Origin: an uncultured Lentibacter sp.
Lineage (GTDB): Bacteria; Pseudomonadota; Alphaproteobacteria; Rhodobacterales; Rhodobacteraceae
Assembly: GCA_947497495.1 (NCBI GenBank)
Contig: CANMGT010000003.1
Span: forward strand, 62,001-126,000
DNA: 64,000 nt
Direction: 5' to 3'
Part shown: positions 26,233 to 34,532 of the stretch, piece after piece
Layout: each line of letters opens with the position of its first letter
Position numbering within the stretch: position 1 is the stretch's first letter
Made by a program: the position numbers and the translations under genes
The notes under the pieces: generated by a model
Told to the model about the DNA's origin: nothing
The model's input: the letters and a program-made list of their open reading frames with translations, nothing else
The model's database searches: none

Positions 26233-27399
26233 TCAAACTTGCCAATCGCCCTCAAACCCTTTGGGGATCATCAGTATGTTGCGATCAACGTCGCGAATGT
26301 CTGTTTTGCCGCAGAGCGCCATGGACAGGTCGAGTTCTTTATGGATCAGCTCAAGCGCCTTGCTCACGCCGGCTTCCCCCATCGCCCCAAGCCCGTAGAC
26401 GTAAGCGCGGCCGATGTAGGTGCCTTTCGCGCCCATCGCCATGGCCTTCAAGACGTCCTGACCCGAGCGAATGCCGCTATCAAGATGCACTTCAATCTTG
26501 TCGCCAACGGCATCCAGAATGGCCGGCAATGCGCGGATCGAACTGAGCGCTCCGTCAAGCTGGCGCCCGCCGTGGTTTGAGACGACAATCGCGTCAGCGC
26601 CGACATTCAGCGCCTCAAGGGCGTCGCGGGCATCCATAATGCCTTTGATGATCAGCGGCCCATCCCACATCTTGCGGAACGCGCGGATGCGGTCCCAGTC
26701 AAGCGACTGGTCAAAGGCCTCAGCTGTCCAGGTTGTCAGCGAGCTTGCGTCCTCAACACCCTTTGCATGGCCCACAATGTTGCCAAAGAAGCGCCGTTTG
26801 GTGCCGAGCATCTCTAGGCCCCACTGGGCTTTTGTCATCATGTTCGCGATCGACTTTACCGTCAGCTTGGGCGGAGCGGAAAGCCCGTTCTTCAAGTCTT
26901 TGTGCCGCTGGCCAAGCAGTTGCAGATCAACCGTGATCACCGCGGCCGAGCACTTGGCGTCTTTCGCACGATCAAACAGCCGCGTCATGTAGTCGTCGTC
27001 TTTGAGCGTGTAGACCTGCATCCAGAACGGCTTGCCGGTGTTCTCGGCGACATCCTCGATCGAACAGATCGACATGGTCGAAAGCGTAAAAGGCACGCCG
27101 AACTTTTCAGCAGCTTTTGCCGCTTTAATCTCGCCATCGGCATTTTGCATGCCCGTCAACCCGACAGGGGCGAGCGCGACTGGCATCGCCACGTCCTGCC
27201 CGATCATCTGGGTGGCGGTTGAACGCCCCGCCATGTCCACGGCCACGCGCTGGCGCAGGTAGAGTTTCTCAAAGTCCGAGGTATTCTCGCGGAAGGTTTG
27301 CTCTGTCCAGCTGCCACTTTCGGCATAGTCATAAAACATCTTAGGTGTGCGCCGCTTATATATGCGTTTCAAATCGTCGATGTTGGTAATGACTGGCAT
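26233..27399 (-). CDS. lldD: FMN-dependent L-lactate dehydrogenase / alpha-hydroxy-acid oxidase
   Basis: A 388-residue alpha-hydroxy-acid dehydrogenase. Features include the N-terminal DLKRIYKRRTPKMFYDYAE, the FMN-site stretch PVALAPVGLTGMQ, and the catalytic SNHGGRQLDGA with its active-site histidine, followed by DSGIRSGQDVLKAMAMGA. Members oxidise L-lactate and feed electrons to quinone; glycolate or mandelate are other substrates, so the exact one is inferred. The ATG at 27399 has GAGGG 6 bases upstream. An inverted repeat with LldR-like half-sites lies just upstream (27414-27442). No regulator or permease gene is adjacent. Confidence 0.9.
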   Translation of the reverse strand: MPVITNIDDLKRIYKRRTPKMFYDYAESGSWTEQTFRENTSDFEKLYLRQRVAVDMAGRSTATQMIGQDVAMPVALAPVGLTGMQNADGEIKAAKAAEKFGVPFTLSTMSICSIEDVAENTGKPFWMQVYTLKDDDYMTRLFDRAKDAKCSAAVITVDLQLLGQRHKDLKNGLSAPPKLTVKSIANMMTKAQWGLEMLGTKRRFFGNIVGHAKGVEDASSLTTWTAEAFDQSLDWDRIRAFRKMWDGPLIIKGIMDARDALEALNVGADAIVVSNHGGRQLDGALSSIRALPAILDAVGDKIEVHLDSGIRSGQDVLKAMAMGAKGTYIGRAYVYGLGAMGEAGVSKALELIHKELDLSMALCGKTDIRDVDRNILMIPKGFEGDWQV

Positions 27400-27413
27400 T
27401 GGGAGCCCTCTAG

Positions 27414-27442
27414 ATAATTGGTTAATGTTTCTTACCAATTAT
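27414..27442. promoter_or_regulatory. Inverted repeat upstream of lldD (LldR-like half-sites)
   Basis: Perfect 9-base arms ATAATTGGT (27414-27422) and ACCAATTAT (27434-27442) with an 11-base spacer, lying 15-43 bases upstream of the lldD start. AATTGG/CCAATT half-sites are like those bound by the GntR-family regulator LldR in E. coli, though there the spacing is shorter. The site also lies in the divergent region leading to the H-NOX gene. Confidence 0.5.
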
Positions 27443-27529
27443 ACACATTCGTTGCAATTATTATTGGCCGGTTTAACAACGCCTTTACCTCGCCTTTGTA
27501 ATTTGGCCTCGAAGATTTTGGAGGGCCAG

Positions 27530-28078
27530 ATGAAAGGCATTGTTTTTGTTGAGTTATTGTCGATGGCGGAAAGCGTTGCTGGAGAAGGTGCTGTGGATGA
27601 GGTGCTGGACTCTCTTTCGCTTGAAAGTGACGGCGCCTATTCATCTGTCGGCAAATATCCATGTGCAGAGTTGTTTCAGATCGTCGATGCTTTCAGCGCA
27701 CGCCTCGGCCAGTCTCAAAGCGATTTAAAGAGAGCATTCGGCAAATGGATGCACGGGCGTTTCCTGGCGCTTTACCCCGAGTTTTTCCAGGATAAATCAA
27801 CCGCTTTTGACATGCTCGAAGGAATCGAGAACGAAGTTCACGTTGAAGTTCTAAAGCTTTACCCGGATGCGGAGTTGCCCAGTTTCGAGACCCAGCGTGA
27901 AGGGAATGCGCGCTTGACGATGATATATCGCTCCGAGCGCCCTTTAGGGTGTTTTTGCATGGGGCTAATCGAGGCTTGCCTCGAACATTTTGGAGAAAAG
28001 GCGACCATCAAAGTTGACGACCATTCAACGCAGGGTGGTTCACATATATCGTTCCTGATCGAGCGCCAAAGAGACTAA
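27530..28078 (+). CDS. H-NOX heme nitric-oxide-binding sensor
   Basis: A 182-residue H-NOX (HNOB) protein. The proximal heme ligand is His104 in ENEVHVEVLKLYP, and the Y-x-S-x-R porphyrin-propionate motif is Tyr133-Ser135-Arg137 (IYRSERP). MKGIVFVELL is the typical start. In facultative bacteria these proteins bind NO and control a partner kinase or cyclase. GGAGG lies 5 bases before the ATG at 27530. The hybrid kinase starts 5 bases after its stop, the classical H-NOX/kinase arrangement. In roseobacters such pairs have been linked to biofilm or quorum control, which is not shown here. Confidence 0.94.
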   Translation: MKGIVFVELLSMAESVAGEGAVDEVLDSLSLESDGAYSSVGKYPCAELFQIVDAFSARLGQSQSDLKRAFGKWMHGRFLALYPEFFQDKSTAFDMLEGIENEVHVEVLKLYPDAELPSFETQREGNARLTMIYRSERPLGCFCMGLIEACLEHFGEKATIKVDDHSTQGGSHISFLIERQRD

Positions 28079-28083
28079 ACCCT

Positions 28084-29469
28084 ATGCTCGAAAAGCCAAA
28101 CCCTTCTACCGAGGATGCACCCGTTTCGCGGCGGCGGTATGTGCGCGAGCGCACCGCGCGGCATGTGGCGGAAGGGTTGCTGGAGGCAAAGAGCCGAGAG
28201 CTTTACGAAGTAAACCAGCGGCTTCAGGCGCAAGCCGAGGCGCTTGAACAGGCGGTACGAGCGCGCACTGCCGAGGCGCTGGAGGCGGCTTCTGCGCGCT
28301 TTGAAGCGGAACAGGCAAGCGAGGCGAAATCAAACTTTCTAGCCTCGATGAGCCATGAAATACGCACGCCTCTCCATGGCGTTATGGGCATGGTGAGTGC
28401 GCTGCAGGACACGCAACTCAGTGCCGAACAGCGCGAGATGGTGGGTGTCATCACTGAGTCGGGCCGCGTTTTGGACACTGTCATCAACGACATCCTCGAC
28501 CTGAGCAAAGTCGAGGCGAACAAACTCGAGCTGGCGCCAGAGCAGTTCTTTTTGCCCAGCATGTTCTTCGAGCTTGAACGCCAGTATGCCACGCCTGAAA
28601 ACACCTCAGTCGTGCCCGTGACATTCACGCTTGATCCAAGTGCGCAGACGTGGGTTTCAGGAGACGAGATGCGCCTGAGGCAGGTCGTTGGAAACCTGCT
28701 GTCGAACGCAAAGAAGTTCACAAGCCGCGGTTCTGTATCACTCGTGGCCAAATTGGGCCGTGTAAATGGACAACTACGTTTGAATGTGCGTGTGAAAGAC
28801 ACAGGCATCGGCCTGACAGATGAAGTGAAGTGCAGCCTGTTTGAGCCCTTTGCGCAAGCGAATGCGCGCATCGCCCATCAGTTTGGGGGCAGTGGTCTGG
28901 GCCTGATGATCTCACGAAGAATATGCCGCATGATGGGCGGTGACCTGTGGCTTGAAAGCGAGGCCGGCGTTGGAACAGAGGCAATTCTTGACGTGGTTTT
29001 GACGGCCGCGAAGCCTCCCAAGGCCGAGCCAGTGCAAGACGACATTGCAGGAGTGGAAGCTGTCCTTGGCTCGCGCCGTTGGAAAGTCCTGATTGTTGAT
29101 GACAGTGTGGCCAACCGCAAAGTGGCGGTGCAGTTTTTGAAAAAGTTTCAGCTAGATATTGTGGTCGCGAACAACGGTGTTGAGGCCATTGCAGCTTGGA
29201 AGGAGCAACACTCGGATATCATTTTGATGGATATCAACATGCCAATTATGGGAGGTGTTGAGGCAGCTATCGAGATCAGGAGAGACTGTCGCGAGCTTGT
29301 CGCAGGGCATGTTCCAATCATCGCGGTGACGGCTAATGTTATGTCACACCAAGTGAAAAACTATCTGGAAGCCGGGCTTGATGCGCATCTGGCCAAGCCG
29401 ATCACGCGCAAGAAATTGCTGACGGTAATCGCCAACCATTTGCAAAAGAGTAGCGGCGGGGCGCGATAG
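28084..29469 (+). CDS. Hybrid histidine kinase partnered with H-NOX
   Basis: A 461-residue cytosolic hybrid kinase without membrane segments. An N-terminal coiled coil (about 25-85) leads to the HisKA box with His91 in SMSHEIRTPLHG, then the ATPase domain (NLLSNAKKFT, DTGIGL, GGSGLGL; about 190-308), then a receiver domain (about 334-455) with Asp383 in LMDINMP and a conserved Lys in HLAKPI. There is no output domain, so the phosphate must pass to another protein, likely a phosphotransfer protein encoded elsewhere. Its input is expected from the adjacent H-NOX, which typically inhibits the kinase when NO is bound. The stop lies one base from the convergent trpA stop. Confidence 0.94.
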   Translation: MLEKPNPSTEDAPVSRRRYVRERTARHVAEGLLEAKSRELYEVNQRLQAQAEALEQAVRARTAEALEAASARFEAEQASEAKSNFLASMSHEIRTPLHGVMGMVSALQDTQLSAEQREMVGVITESGRVLDTVINDILDLSKVEANKLELAPEQFFLPSMFFELERQYATPENTSVVPVTFTLDPSAQTWVSGDEMRLRQVVGNLLSNAKKFTSRGSVSLVAKLGRVNGQLRLNVRVKDTGIGLTDEVKCSLFEPFAQANARIAHQFGGSGLGLMISRRICRMMGGDLWLESEAGVGTEAILDVVLTAAKPPKAEPVQDDIAGVEAVLGSRRWKVLIVDDSVANRKVAVQFLKKFQLDIVVANNGVEAIAAWKEQHSDIILMDINMPIMGGVEAAIEIRRDCRELVAGHVPIIAVTANVMSHQVKNYLEAGLDAHLAKPITRKKLLTVIANHLQKSSGGAR

Positions 29470-29470
29470 C

Positions 29471-30262
29471 CTAGGCGCGGTGCGCGCCGCTTGAAAGCGA
29501 TTTAACGAAGGCCAACACATCGGCGGTCGACTCGCCAGCTGCGATTTTGCTTACGATCGCGGAGCCGACAACAGCACCATCGGCAACCGAAGCGATCGCT
29601 TCTGACTGCTCTGGCGTCGTGATGCCAAAGCCCACGATGACGGGCAGGTCTGTTTTGGCCTTGATGCGTGCCACTTCCGGAGCAACGTCAACAGCCTGCG
29701 CGGCGGCCGCTCCTGTGATGCCTGTGATCGACACGTAGTAAACAAAGCCCGAAGTGTTCTGCAGCACTTTTGGCAGGCGCGCGTCGTCGGTTGTCGGGGT
29801 TGCGAGGCGGATGAAGTTGATGCCTGCAGCCTGCGCGGGGATGCACAATTCGCTGTCTTCCTCAGGCGGCAAGTCAACCACGATCAGCCCGTCGATACCG
29901 GCAGCCTTCGCGTCGCGCAAAAAGGCTTCTACGCCATGTGAGTAGATCGGATTGTAGTAGCCCATCAATACGATCGGCGTTGTGTCGTCGCCTTTGCGGA
30001 ACTCTGTGGCCATTGCCAGCGTCTTGTTGAGTGTCATGCCCGCATCAAGCGCGCGTCCACCTGCAAGCTGGATGGTCGGGCCGTCGGCCATCGGATCGGT
30101 GAAGGGCAAGCCCAGTTCGATGATGTCGACACCGGCTTCTGGCAGGCCCTTCATCACTTCGAGCGATTTGGCTTCGTCGGGGTCGCCCGCCATGATGTAG
30201 GAAACGAAGGCTTTTTTGCCTTCAGCTTTGAGGGCGGCAAATTTGGCGTCGATACGTGTCAT
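29471..30262 (-). CDS. trpA: Tryptophan synthase alpha chain
   Basis: A 263-residue TIM-barrel enzyme that cleaves indole-glycerol phosphate for the beta chain. Glu49 and Asp60, the catalytic pair in the Salmonella enzyme, are conserved at the same numbers ([16 protein letters not shown]). GFGITTPEQ is the phosphate loop. trpB lies 11 kb away on the other strand, so the alpha and beta genes are not co-transcribed here. The gene converges on the hybrid kinase with one base between stops. Confidence 0.97.
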   Translation of the reverse strand: MTRIDAKFAALKAEGKKAFVSYIMAGDPDEAKSLEVMKGLPEAGVDIIELGLPFTDPMADGPTIQLAGGRALDAGMTLNKTLAMATEFRKGDDTTPIVLMGYYNPIYSHGVEAFLRDAKAAGIDGLIVVDLPPEEDSELCIPAQAAGINFIRLATPTTDDARLPKVLQNTSGFVYYVSITGITGAAAAQAVDVAPEVARIKAKTDLPVIVGFGITTPEQSEAIASVADGAVVGSAIVSKIAAGESTADVLAFVKSLSSGAHRA

Positions 30263-30402
30263 GGCGTGAGCTTCTCGTCTGAGGGTGGTTCGCTTTGGTG
30301 GGTATCAGATTATGCTCTCAGATCAATGCAAATATGCGCATTTACTTGCGCAAGCGCGCGCTGGGCCGTAGAAGCTGCGCAAACATCAGATGGAGATGAG
30401 CC

Positions 30403-31500
30403 ATGGGCTTTAAGATGGGTATTGTCGGCATGCCGAATGTGGGCAAGTCAACGCTGTTCAACGCGCTGACCAAAACAGCGGCGGCGCAGGCGGCCAACTT
30501 CCCGTTTTGTACGATCGAGCCCAATGTGGGCGAAGTCAACGTGCCCGACGCGCGGCTTTACAAGCTGGCCGAGATCGCCGCTTCAAAGGCGATCATCCCT
30601 GCGCGAATGACCTTTGTAGACATTGCCGGCCTTGTCAAAGGCGCGAGCAAGGGCGAAGGGCTTGGTAACCAGTTCCTCGCCAATATCCGTGAGGTTGACG
30701 CCATTGCCCACGTGCTGCGCTGCTTTGAAGACGGCGATGTGACGCATGTCGAAGGCCGCGTTAACCCCGTTGAAGACGCCGATGTGATCGAAACCGAGCT
30801 GATGCTGGCCGACCTCGAGAGCATCGAGAAGCGCCGTCAGGGCCTTGTGCGCAAGATCAAAGGCAACGACAAGGAAGCCGCCCAGCAAGACAAGTTGCTC
30901 GCCGCGGCGCAAGCGCTGCTGGAAGAGGGCAAGCCCGCACGTATGGTCGAGGTGGATGCCGAGGACATGAAGGCCTGGAAGGGCCTGCAGCTTTTGACAT
31001 CCAAGAAGATCCTGTTTGTTTGCAACGTCGACGAGGGCAGCGCAGCTACGGGCAACGCGCATTCCGAAGCGGTTGCAAAAATGGCCGCCGAGCAGGGGGC
31101 AGGGCATGTGATTATCTCTGCGCAGATCGAAGAAGAGATAAGCCAGCTGGAAGATGACGAGGCCGCGATGTTTCTTGAAGAAATGGGCCTTGAGGAAGCT
31201 GGCCTTGATCGCCTGATCCGCGCTGGCTATGAGCTTTTACACCTCGAAACCTACTTCACGGTCGGCCCTCAGGAGGCTCGCGCCTGGACGATCAAGGAAG
31301 GCACCCTTGCGCCGCAGGCTGCTGGCGTCATTCACGGTGACTTTGAAAAAGGCTTCATCCGCGCCGAAACCATCGCCTTTGAAGACTTCGTTGCTGGCGG
31401 GGGCGAACAGGGCGCGAAAGAAGCGGGCAAAATGCGCGCCGAAGGCAAGAGCTATCTGGTTAAAGACGGCGACGTGATGCACTTCCTTTTTAACAAATAG
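30403..31500 (+). CDS. ychF: Redox/ribosome-associated ATPase YchF (OLA1 family)
   Basis: A 365-residue Obg-like ATPase. The P-loop is GMPNVGKST at residues 9-17, switch II is [17 protein letters not shown], and a TGS domain forms the C terminus ([18 protein letters not shown]...[10 protein letters not shown]). Unlike most relatives YchF prefers ATP and associates with the ribosome. GGAGATGAGCC precedes the ATG at 30403. The interrupted lipoprotein gene follows after 10 bases. Confidence 0.97.
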   Translation: MGFKMGIVGMPNVGKSTLFNALTKTAAAQAANFPFCTIEPNVGEVNVPDARLYKLAEIAASKAIIPARMTFVDIAGLVKGASKGEGLGNQFLANIREVDAIAHVLRCFEDGDVTHVEGRVNPVEDADVIETELMLADLESIEKRRQGLVRKIKGNDKEAAQQDKLLAAAQALLEEGKPARMVEVDAEDMKAWKGLQLLTSKKILFVCNVDEGSAATGNAHSEAVAKMAAEQGAGHVIISAQIEEEISQLEDDEAAMFLEEMGLEEAGLDRLIRAGYELLHLETYFTVGPQEARAWTIKEGTLAPQAAGVIHGDFEKGFIRAETIAFEDFVAGGGEQGAKEAGKMRAEGKSYLVKDGDVMHFLFNK

Positions 31501-31510
31501 GGGTTCTTCC

Positions 31511-31894
31511 ATGCGGTTGTTGGGCGTCATTTGTTTGAGTTTGTTCGCTTTGGTCGGGTGCTCTGCCCAAACGCTCATCAGTCAGGCTTACCCTGATCGT
31601 GAGATCATAAGTTTTCGCACGAGCGACGGAGCCGATGTGAACACCTATGCTTGCGTAAAGGGCCCGAGCGCAGAGGCTACTAAAGCGCGTGCCGCCAAGG
31701 CGCACCGCTATTTTGACAAGCGGCTCAACGCGTTGGCTGGGAACTACGCCAGCTAGGCGATCAACGGTTTTGACAAGAGCGCAAAGCCGAACTTCAAGGC
31801 CCTCAATGCTCAGCTTAAAGAAGGCGCAGAGCAGGCGGTTGAAGCGACCGAAAAACGTTACCAGTGCTTGTTTTTTGACTCCGCGGCAAGCTGA
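31511..31894 (+). pseudogene. Small lipoprotein gene interrupted by an in-frame amber codon
   Basis: From the ATG at 31511 the frame encodes a lipoprotein signal (MRLLGVICLSLFALVGC; lipobox LVGC) and 81 residues, then meets TAG at 31754-31756. The same frame goes on for 45 more sense codons (AINGFDKSAKPNFKALNAQL, later KRYQCLFFDSAAS) to a TGA at 31892-31894. The downstream part keeps a coding-like composition and a second cysteine that would pair with the one in TYACVKG. This looks like a 127-codon gene broken by one base change. A truncated 81-residue lipoprotein may still be made. I do not recognise the family. Confidence 0.72.
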
Positions 31895-32015
31895 TCGACC
31901 AGCTGCCTTGATGTATTTTGGCAACGGCAGTTCACGCGTCGATTTGAGTTTTCTGCATCGGCCTGCTAGGCTGGAAACATGAACACCACACTGTAAGCCT
32001 ATGATTTCAAAAGCG

Positions 32016-32035
32016 CTGCACTCCTTTGAGTGCAG
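32016..32035. terminator. Perfect hairpin in the gap after the interrupted lipoprotein gene
   Basis: CTGCACTC (32016-32023) and GAGTGCAG (32028-32035) form a perfect 8-bp stem with a CTTT loop, followed only by ACTTTG. It lies 120 bases after the final stop of the broken gene. It may end ychF-lipoprotein transcription, but the short T-run makes this uncertain. The rest of 31895-32156 holds no recognised feature. Confidence 0.4.
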
Positions 32036-32156
32036 ACTTTGCGCATGTGGTGCTCTCCATTTTCAAAATGTCAGAAACCTCGCCCGCATGCAGGTGCTTT
32101 GAGGCATCAAACAATTATAAGCCGCTTCGAGGATCGGCCAATTGAGCAGGTACACC

Positions 32157-32417
32157 ATGACAAAGACACTTCGCACACCCGTAGAAGGCACAGCCATAAA
32201 AACAGAGAATAAAGGCCAGATTGATCCGCGCAGCGTGCGGGAAAAGGCGGGGCTTGAACCTGCAGAGATGGCCAAAATAATGGGCATGGGGGAATACGGC
32301 TATACGGCATGGGAACGTGGAATCCGTAAACCGGGCGGGCCAGCCTTTCAACTTCTGAAAGTCATCGCCGATGCGCCGTCGCATGTGGTGCCACTTCTGC
32401 AAGAAGGAGATGCCTAA
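32157..32417 (+). CDS. XRE-type helix-turn-helix protein (orphan, antitoxin-like)
   Basis: An 86-residue protein. The C-terminal two thirds form a lambda-repressor-like HTH: VREKAGLEPAEMAKIMGMGEYGYTAWERGIRKP when joined, with the recognition helix around GYTAWERG and PGGPAFQLLKVIADAP after it, as in HigA/MqsA-type antitoxins. No toxin gene is found on either side. The ATG at 32157 has an AGG site 6 bases upstream. The gene sits 90 bases before tRNA-Ser, a place where mobile DNA often inserts, but no integrase or direct repeat is seen. Confidence 0.7.
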   Translation: MTKTLRTPVEGTAIKTENKGQIDPRSVREKAGLEPAEMAKIMGMGEYGYTAWERGIRKPGGPAFQLLKVIADAPSHVVPLLQEGDA

Positions 32418-32507
32418 AAAGGGTGTCTTCACTTAGCGGCGCAGTTTTTCTCCCTCGGCCCATATTTCGCCTTGTCACGCTCGCTGAGCGCAGATAAACC
32501 CACCGGC

Positions 32508-32597
32508 GGAGACGTGGCCGAGTGGTCGAAGGCGCTCCCCTGCTAAGGGAGTAGGCCCGGAAGGGTCTCGAGGGTTCGAATCCCTTCGTCTCCGCCA
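32508..32597 (+). tRNA. tRNA-Ser (anticodon GCU)
   Basis: A 90-base class II tRNA. The acceptor arms GGAGACG and CGTCTCC pair perfectly, discriminator G and an encoded CCA follow. The anticodon arm is CTCCC-CTGCTAA-GGGAG with GCT at 32542-32544, reading AGC/AGU serine codons. A long variable arm (GGCCCGGAAGGGTC region) and the T-arm GGGTTCGAATCCC agree with serine identity. Confidence 0.97.
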
Positions 32598-32931
32598 CCC
32601 ACCATCTAAAACAATGACTTAGGGGTTGGGTGTGTGAGTGCGACACGATGTGGAGCGCGCAGTTCATGAAACTGCTCGCCTACGTTTCACCATCCATAGA
32701 CAGCATCGTGCATTTGCGTTGGCCATTTAACAATGGCCTCGGAACGCAAGCGCGGAACGGCCCTGAATTCCTGACGCATTGAACACTCGGATCGCGCTGA
32801 CGATCTTGACTGGCATCTGCATGCCAAGTGGGTAATTGCAGGAAAACAAGGCCTACATGCGCCAGACATACGAAAAGCGCGCCTCAGGGAAGATGTTAAA
32901 CTAGCTGTACATAATGACAGACAACGCTTGC
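32598..32931. other. Gene-free stretch between tRNA-Ser and soeC
   Basis: These 334 bases contain no supported gene. One inverted repeat, GGCCATT-TAAC-AATGGCC (32721-32738), sits inside weaker outer arms GCGTT/AACGC; it could end the soe transcript, although it is about 190 bases after the soeC stop and lacks a T-run. A short plus-strand stretch reads NGPEFLTH, faintly like a transposase integrase motif, but there is no surrounding similarity. Confidence 0.4.
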
Positions 32932-33801
32932 TCACTTGCCATAGTAAAGTCTTTGAACATGAGCTGCTTCTGCGAAAAAGAGCCACCGGCCCGCAGCGAC
33001 GCCGAAGAGGTGTGAGAGGATCGCGATAAGGGCTGTCGTGTGATGCACTGTGAACAAGAGCATCAACGCAGCTGGCAGGGCATAGCCAAACACCAGAGAC
33101 AGGACGCGCAGCTTTTGCGCGTGCTTGCGGCCAACGTCATAGGCCATTTCCTTGAGCAGGTAGTTCTGCCCGGAATGCGGCGGCTCAAGCAGGCGCAGTT
33201 TGCCAATGCGGCCAAGGCCTGTAGCCGTTTCCATGGTTGTACCGCCGAGCCCTTTTTCGTCGCCTGTGATCCAAGCCCAGACCATAAGAAAACCTAGCAA
33301 AATAAGTGAAACAGCAGCCAAACGCGGCTGGCCCGCGAGCAGCGCGCCGCCACCGATCGCATGGAGCAGGAAGATCGGTGGGGTTGTCCACATGTTCCAG
33401 CGCGGCACAGTTTTGAGCTGCGTGTAGATCATCGATGTGGTGAATACCGTTGTCAGGCTCAGCAGCGCGCCGAGAGCGCCGACCGTGCGCAGGCGAATGT
33501 CAAAGAACACCAGTGCAATGGCAAAGACAGCCATGACGAGCAGGGAGGCAACAGCGAAGACCCCTTCGCGGCTCAGCCAGCTGGAACGCCATTCGCGGAA
33601 GGCCTTGATGGCGTTTTTCTTGTTGGCGAGGTGCGTGACCGATGCCAAAAGCCCGCCGACGGCCAGTACGTAGGCCAGACAGAAAAATACGAAAGCGACC
33701 CAGCCTGTCACGGGAGGCAAGCCAAGGCCAAGGAAAGCGAGCAATCCAAAGCCAAGGCCAGACAGTGTTGTGAAAAGGATGACGGAAGGAGCCGGATGCA
33801 T
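32932..33801 (-). CDS. soeC: Membrane anchor subunit, DmsC/SoeC type
   Basis: A 289-residue protein with about eight predicted membrane helices, of the DmsC anchor family (PSVILFTTLSGLGFGLLAFL at the start; WRSSWLSREGVFAV with the conserved Trp-Leu-Ser-Arg-Glu stretch). It would hold the molybdo- and iron-sulfur subunits at the membrane and exchange electrons with quinone. Its start overlaps the soeB stop by one base. The gene symbol rests on the whole operon resembling sulfite dehydrogenase SoeABC of sulfur-oxidising bacteria and roseobacters. Confidence 0.85.
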   Translation of the reverse strand: MHPAPSVILFTTLSGLGFGLLAFLGLGLPPVTGWVAFVFFCLAYVLAVGGLLASVTHLANKKNAIKAFREWRSSWLSREGVFAVASLLVMAVFAIALVFFDIRLRTVGALGALLSLTTVFTTSMIYTQLKTVPRWNMWTTPPIFLLHAIGGGALLAGQPRLAAVSLILLGFLMVWAWITGDEKGLGGTTMETATGLGRIGKLRLLEPPHSGQNYLLKEMAYDVGRKHAQKLRVLSLVFGYALPAALMLLFTVHHTTALIAILSHLFGVAAGRWLFFAEAAHVQRLYYGK

Positions 33802-34532
33802 CAGAGTTTCTCCAGCGCTTTGTCGAGCCAGGCAAAGAGCCCCTCGGGTGTTTTGTGTGTCGCTTCAAGGGTTGCGTCAGAGGGCGCATCCTTAAGCCGT
33901 GGAGGCAGGTATTTGTTCACGGGTTTAGTGCCCATCTCCGGCATCAAATCCATCCCGCCACGCGCAGCAACAAGGCGGCTCACGTCGCTGTCTGGGTCGC
34001 CCAAGTCGCCAAAGTGGCGGGCGCCAGCGGGGCAGGTGCGCACGCACGATGGAACGCGGTCTTCCTCGGGGATGTTCTCGTTGTAAATCCGGTCAACGCA
34101 AAGGGTGCATTTCTTCATCACACCGAAGATCTGGTCAAGCTCGCGCGCGCCGTACGGGCACGACCATGCGCAGAGGCCGCATCCCATGCAGTCAGCCTCA
34201 TTCACCAGAACGATGCCATCTTCCTCGCGCTTGTAGCTTGCGCCCGTCGGGCAGACTGTCACGCAGGGCGCGTCTTCACAGTGCAGGCAGGACTTTGGGA
34301 AATGCACGGTTTGGCTACAGCCGCTTTCCGGCATGGCTTCAAAACTGTTTACGCGGTTCAGAAACGTACCCTGTGGCTCGGCGCCGTAAGCGTCAACATC
34401 CGAGAGAGCAGTGCCGTAGTTTGAGGTGTTCCACTCTTTGCAGCTGACAACGCAGGCGTGGCAGCCGACGCATGTATCAAGGTCGATCACAAGGCCGAGT
34501 TTTGTCTCGGTGCTTTGGGGTAGGCTTGTCAT
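33801..34532 (-). CDS. soeB: Four-cluster ferredoxin-like subunit, DmsB/SoeB type
   Basis: A 243-residue electron-transfer subunit. Four cysteine groups for [4Fe-4S] clusters are visible: CVGCHACVVSCK, CLHCEDAPCVTVCP, CMGCGLCAWSCP, and CTLCVDRI with CVRTCP. This is the DmsB/NrfC/SoeB pattern, carrying electrons between the molybdenum subunit and the membrane anchor. The ATG at 34532 overlaps the hydrolase stop (ATGA) and has AGGAGG upstream. There is no signal peptide, consistent with a cytoplasm-facing complex. Confidence 0.92.
   Translation of the reverse strand: MTSLPQSTETKLGLVIDLDTCVGCHACVVSCKEWNTSNYGTALSDVDAYGAEPQGTFLNRVNSFEAMPESGCSQTVHFPKSCLHCEDAPCVTVCPTGASYKREEDGIVLVNEADCMGCGLCAWSCPYGARELDQIFGVMKKCTLCVDRIYNENIPEEDRVPSCVRTCPAGARHFGDLGDPDSDVSRLVAARGGMDLMPEMGTKPVNKYLPPRLKDAPSDATLEATHKTPEGLFAWLDKALEKL

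Noticed and set aside
31754..31756. Amber codon in the lipoprotein gene as pyrrolysine or programmed read-through
   Set aside because: No pyrrolysine machinery is seen and there is no read-through context; a simple nonsense mutation or sequencing error explains it.
32157..32417. Toxin-antitoxin module
   Set aside because: Only an antitoxin-like HTH gene is present; no toxin reading frame with a ribosome site was found on either side.
32755..32790. Plus-strand stretch reading NGPEFLTH, similar to the DNGPEF motif of IS3-type integrase domains
   Set aside because: Only six or seven residues match, with a stop right after and no other transposase motifs or inverted repeats nearby.
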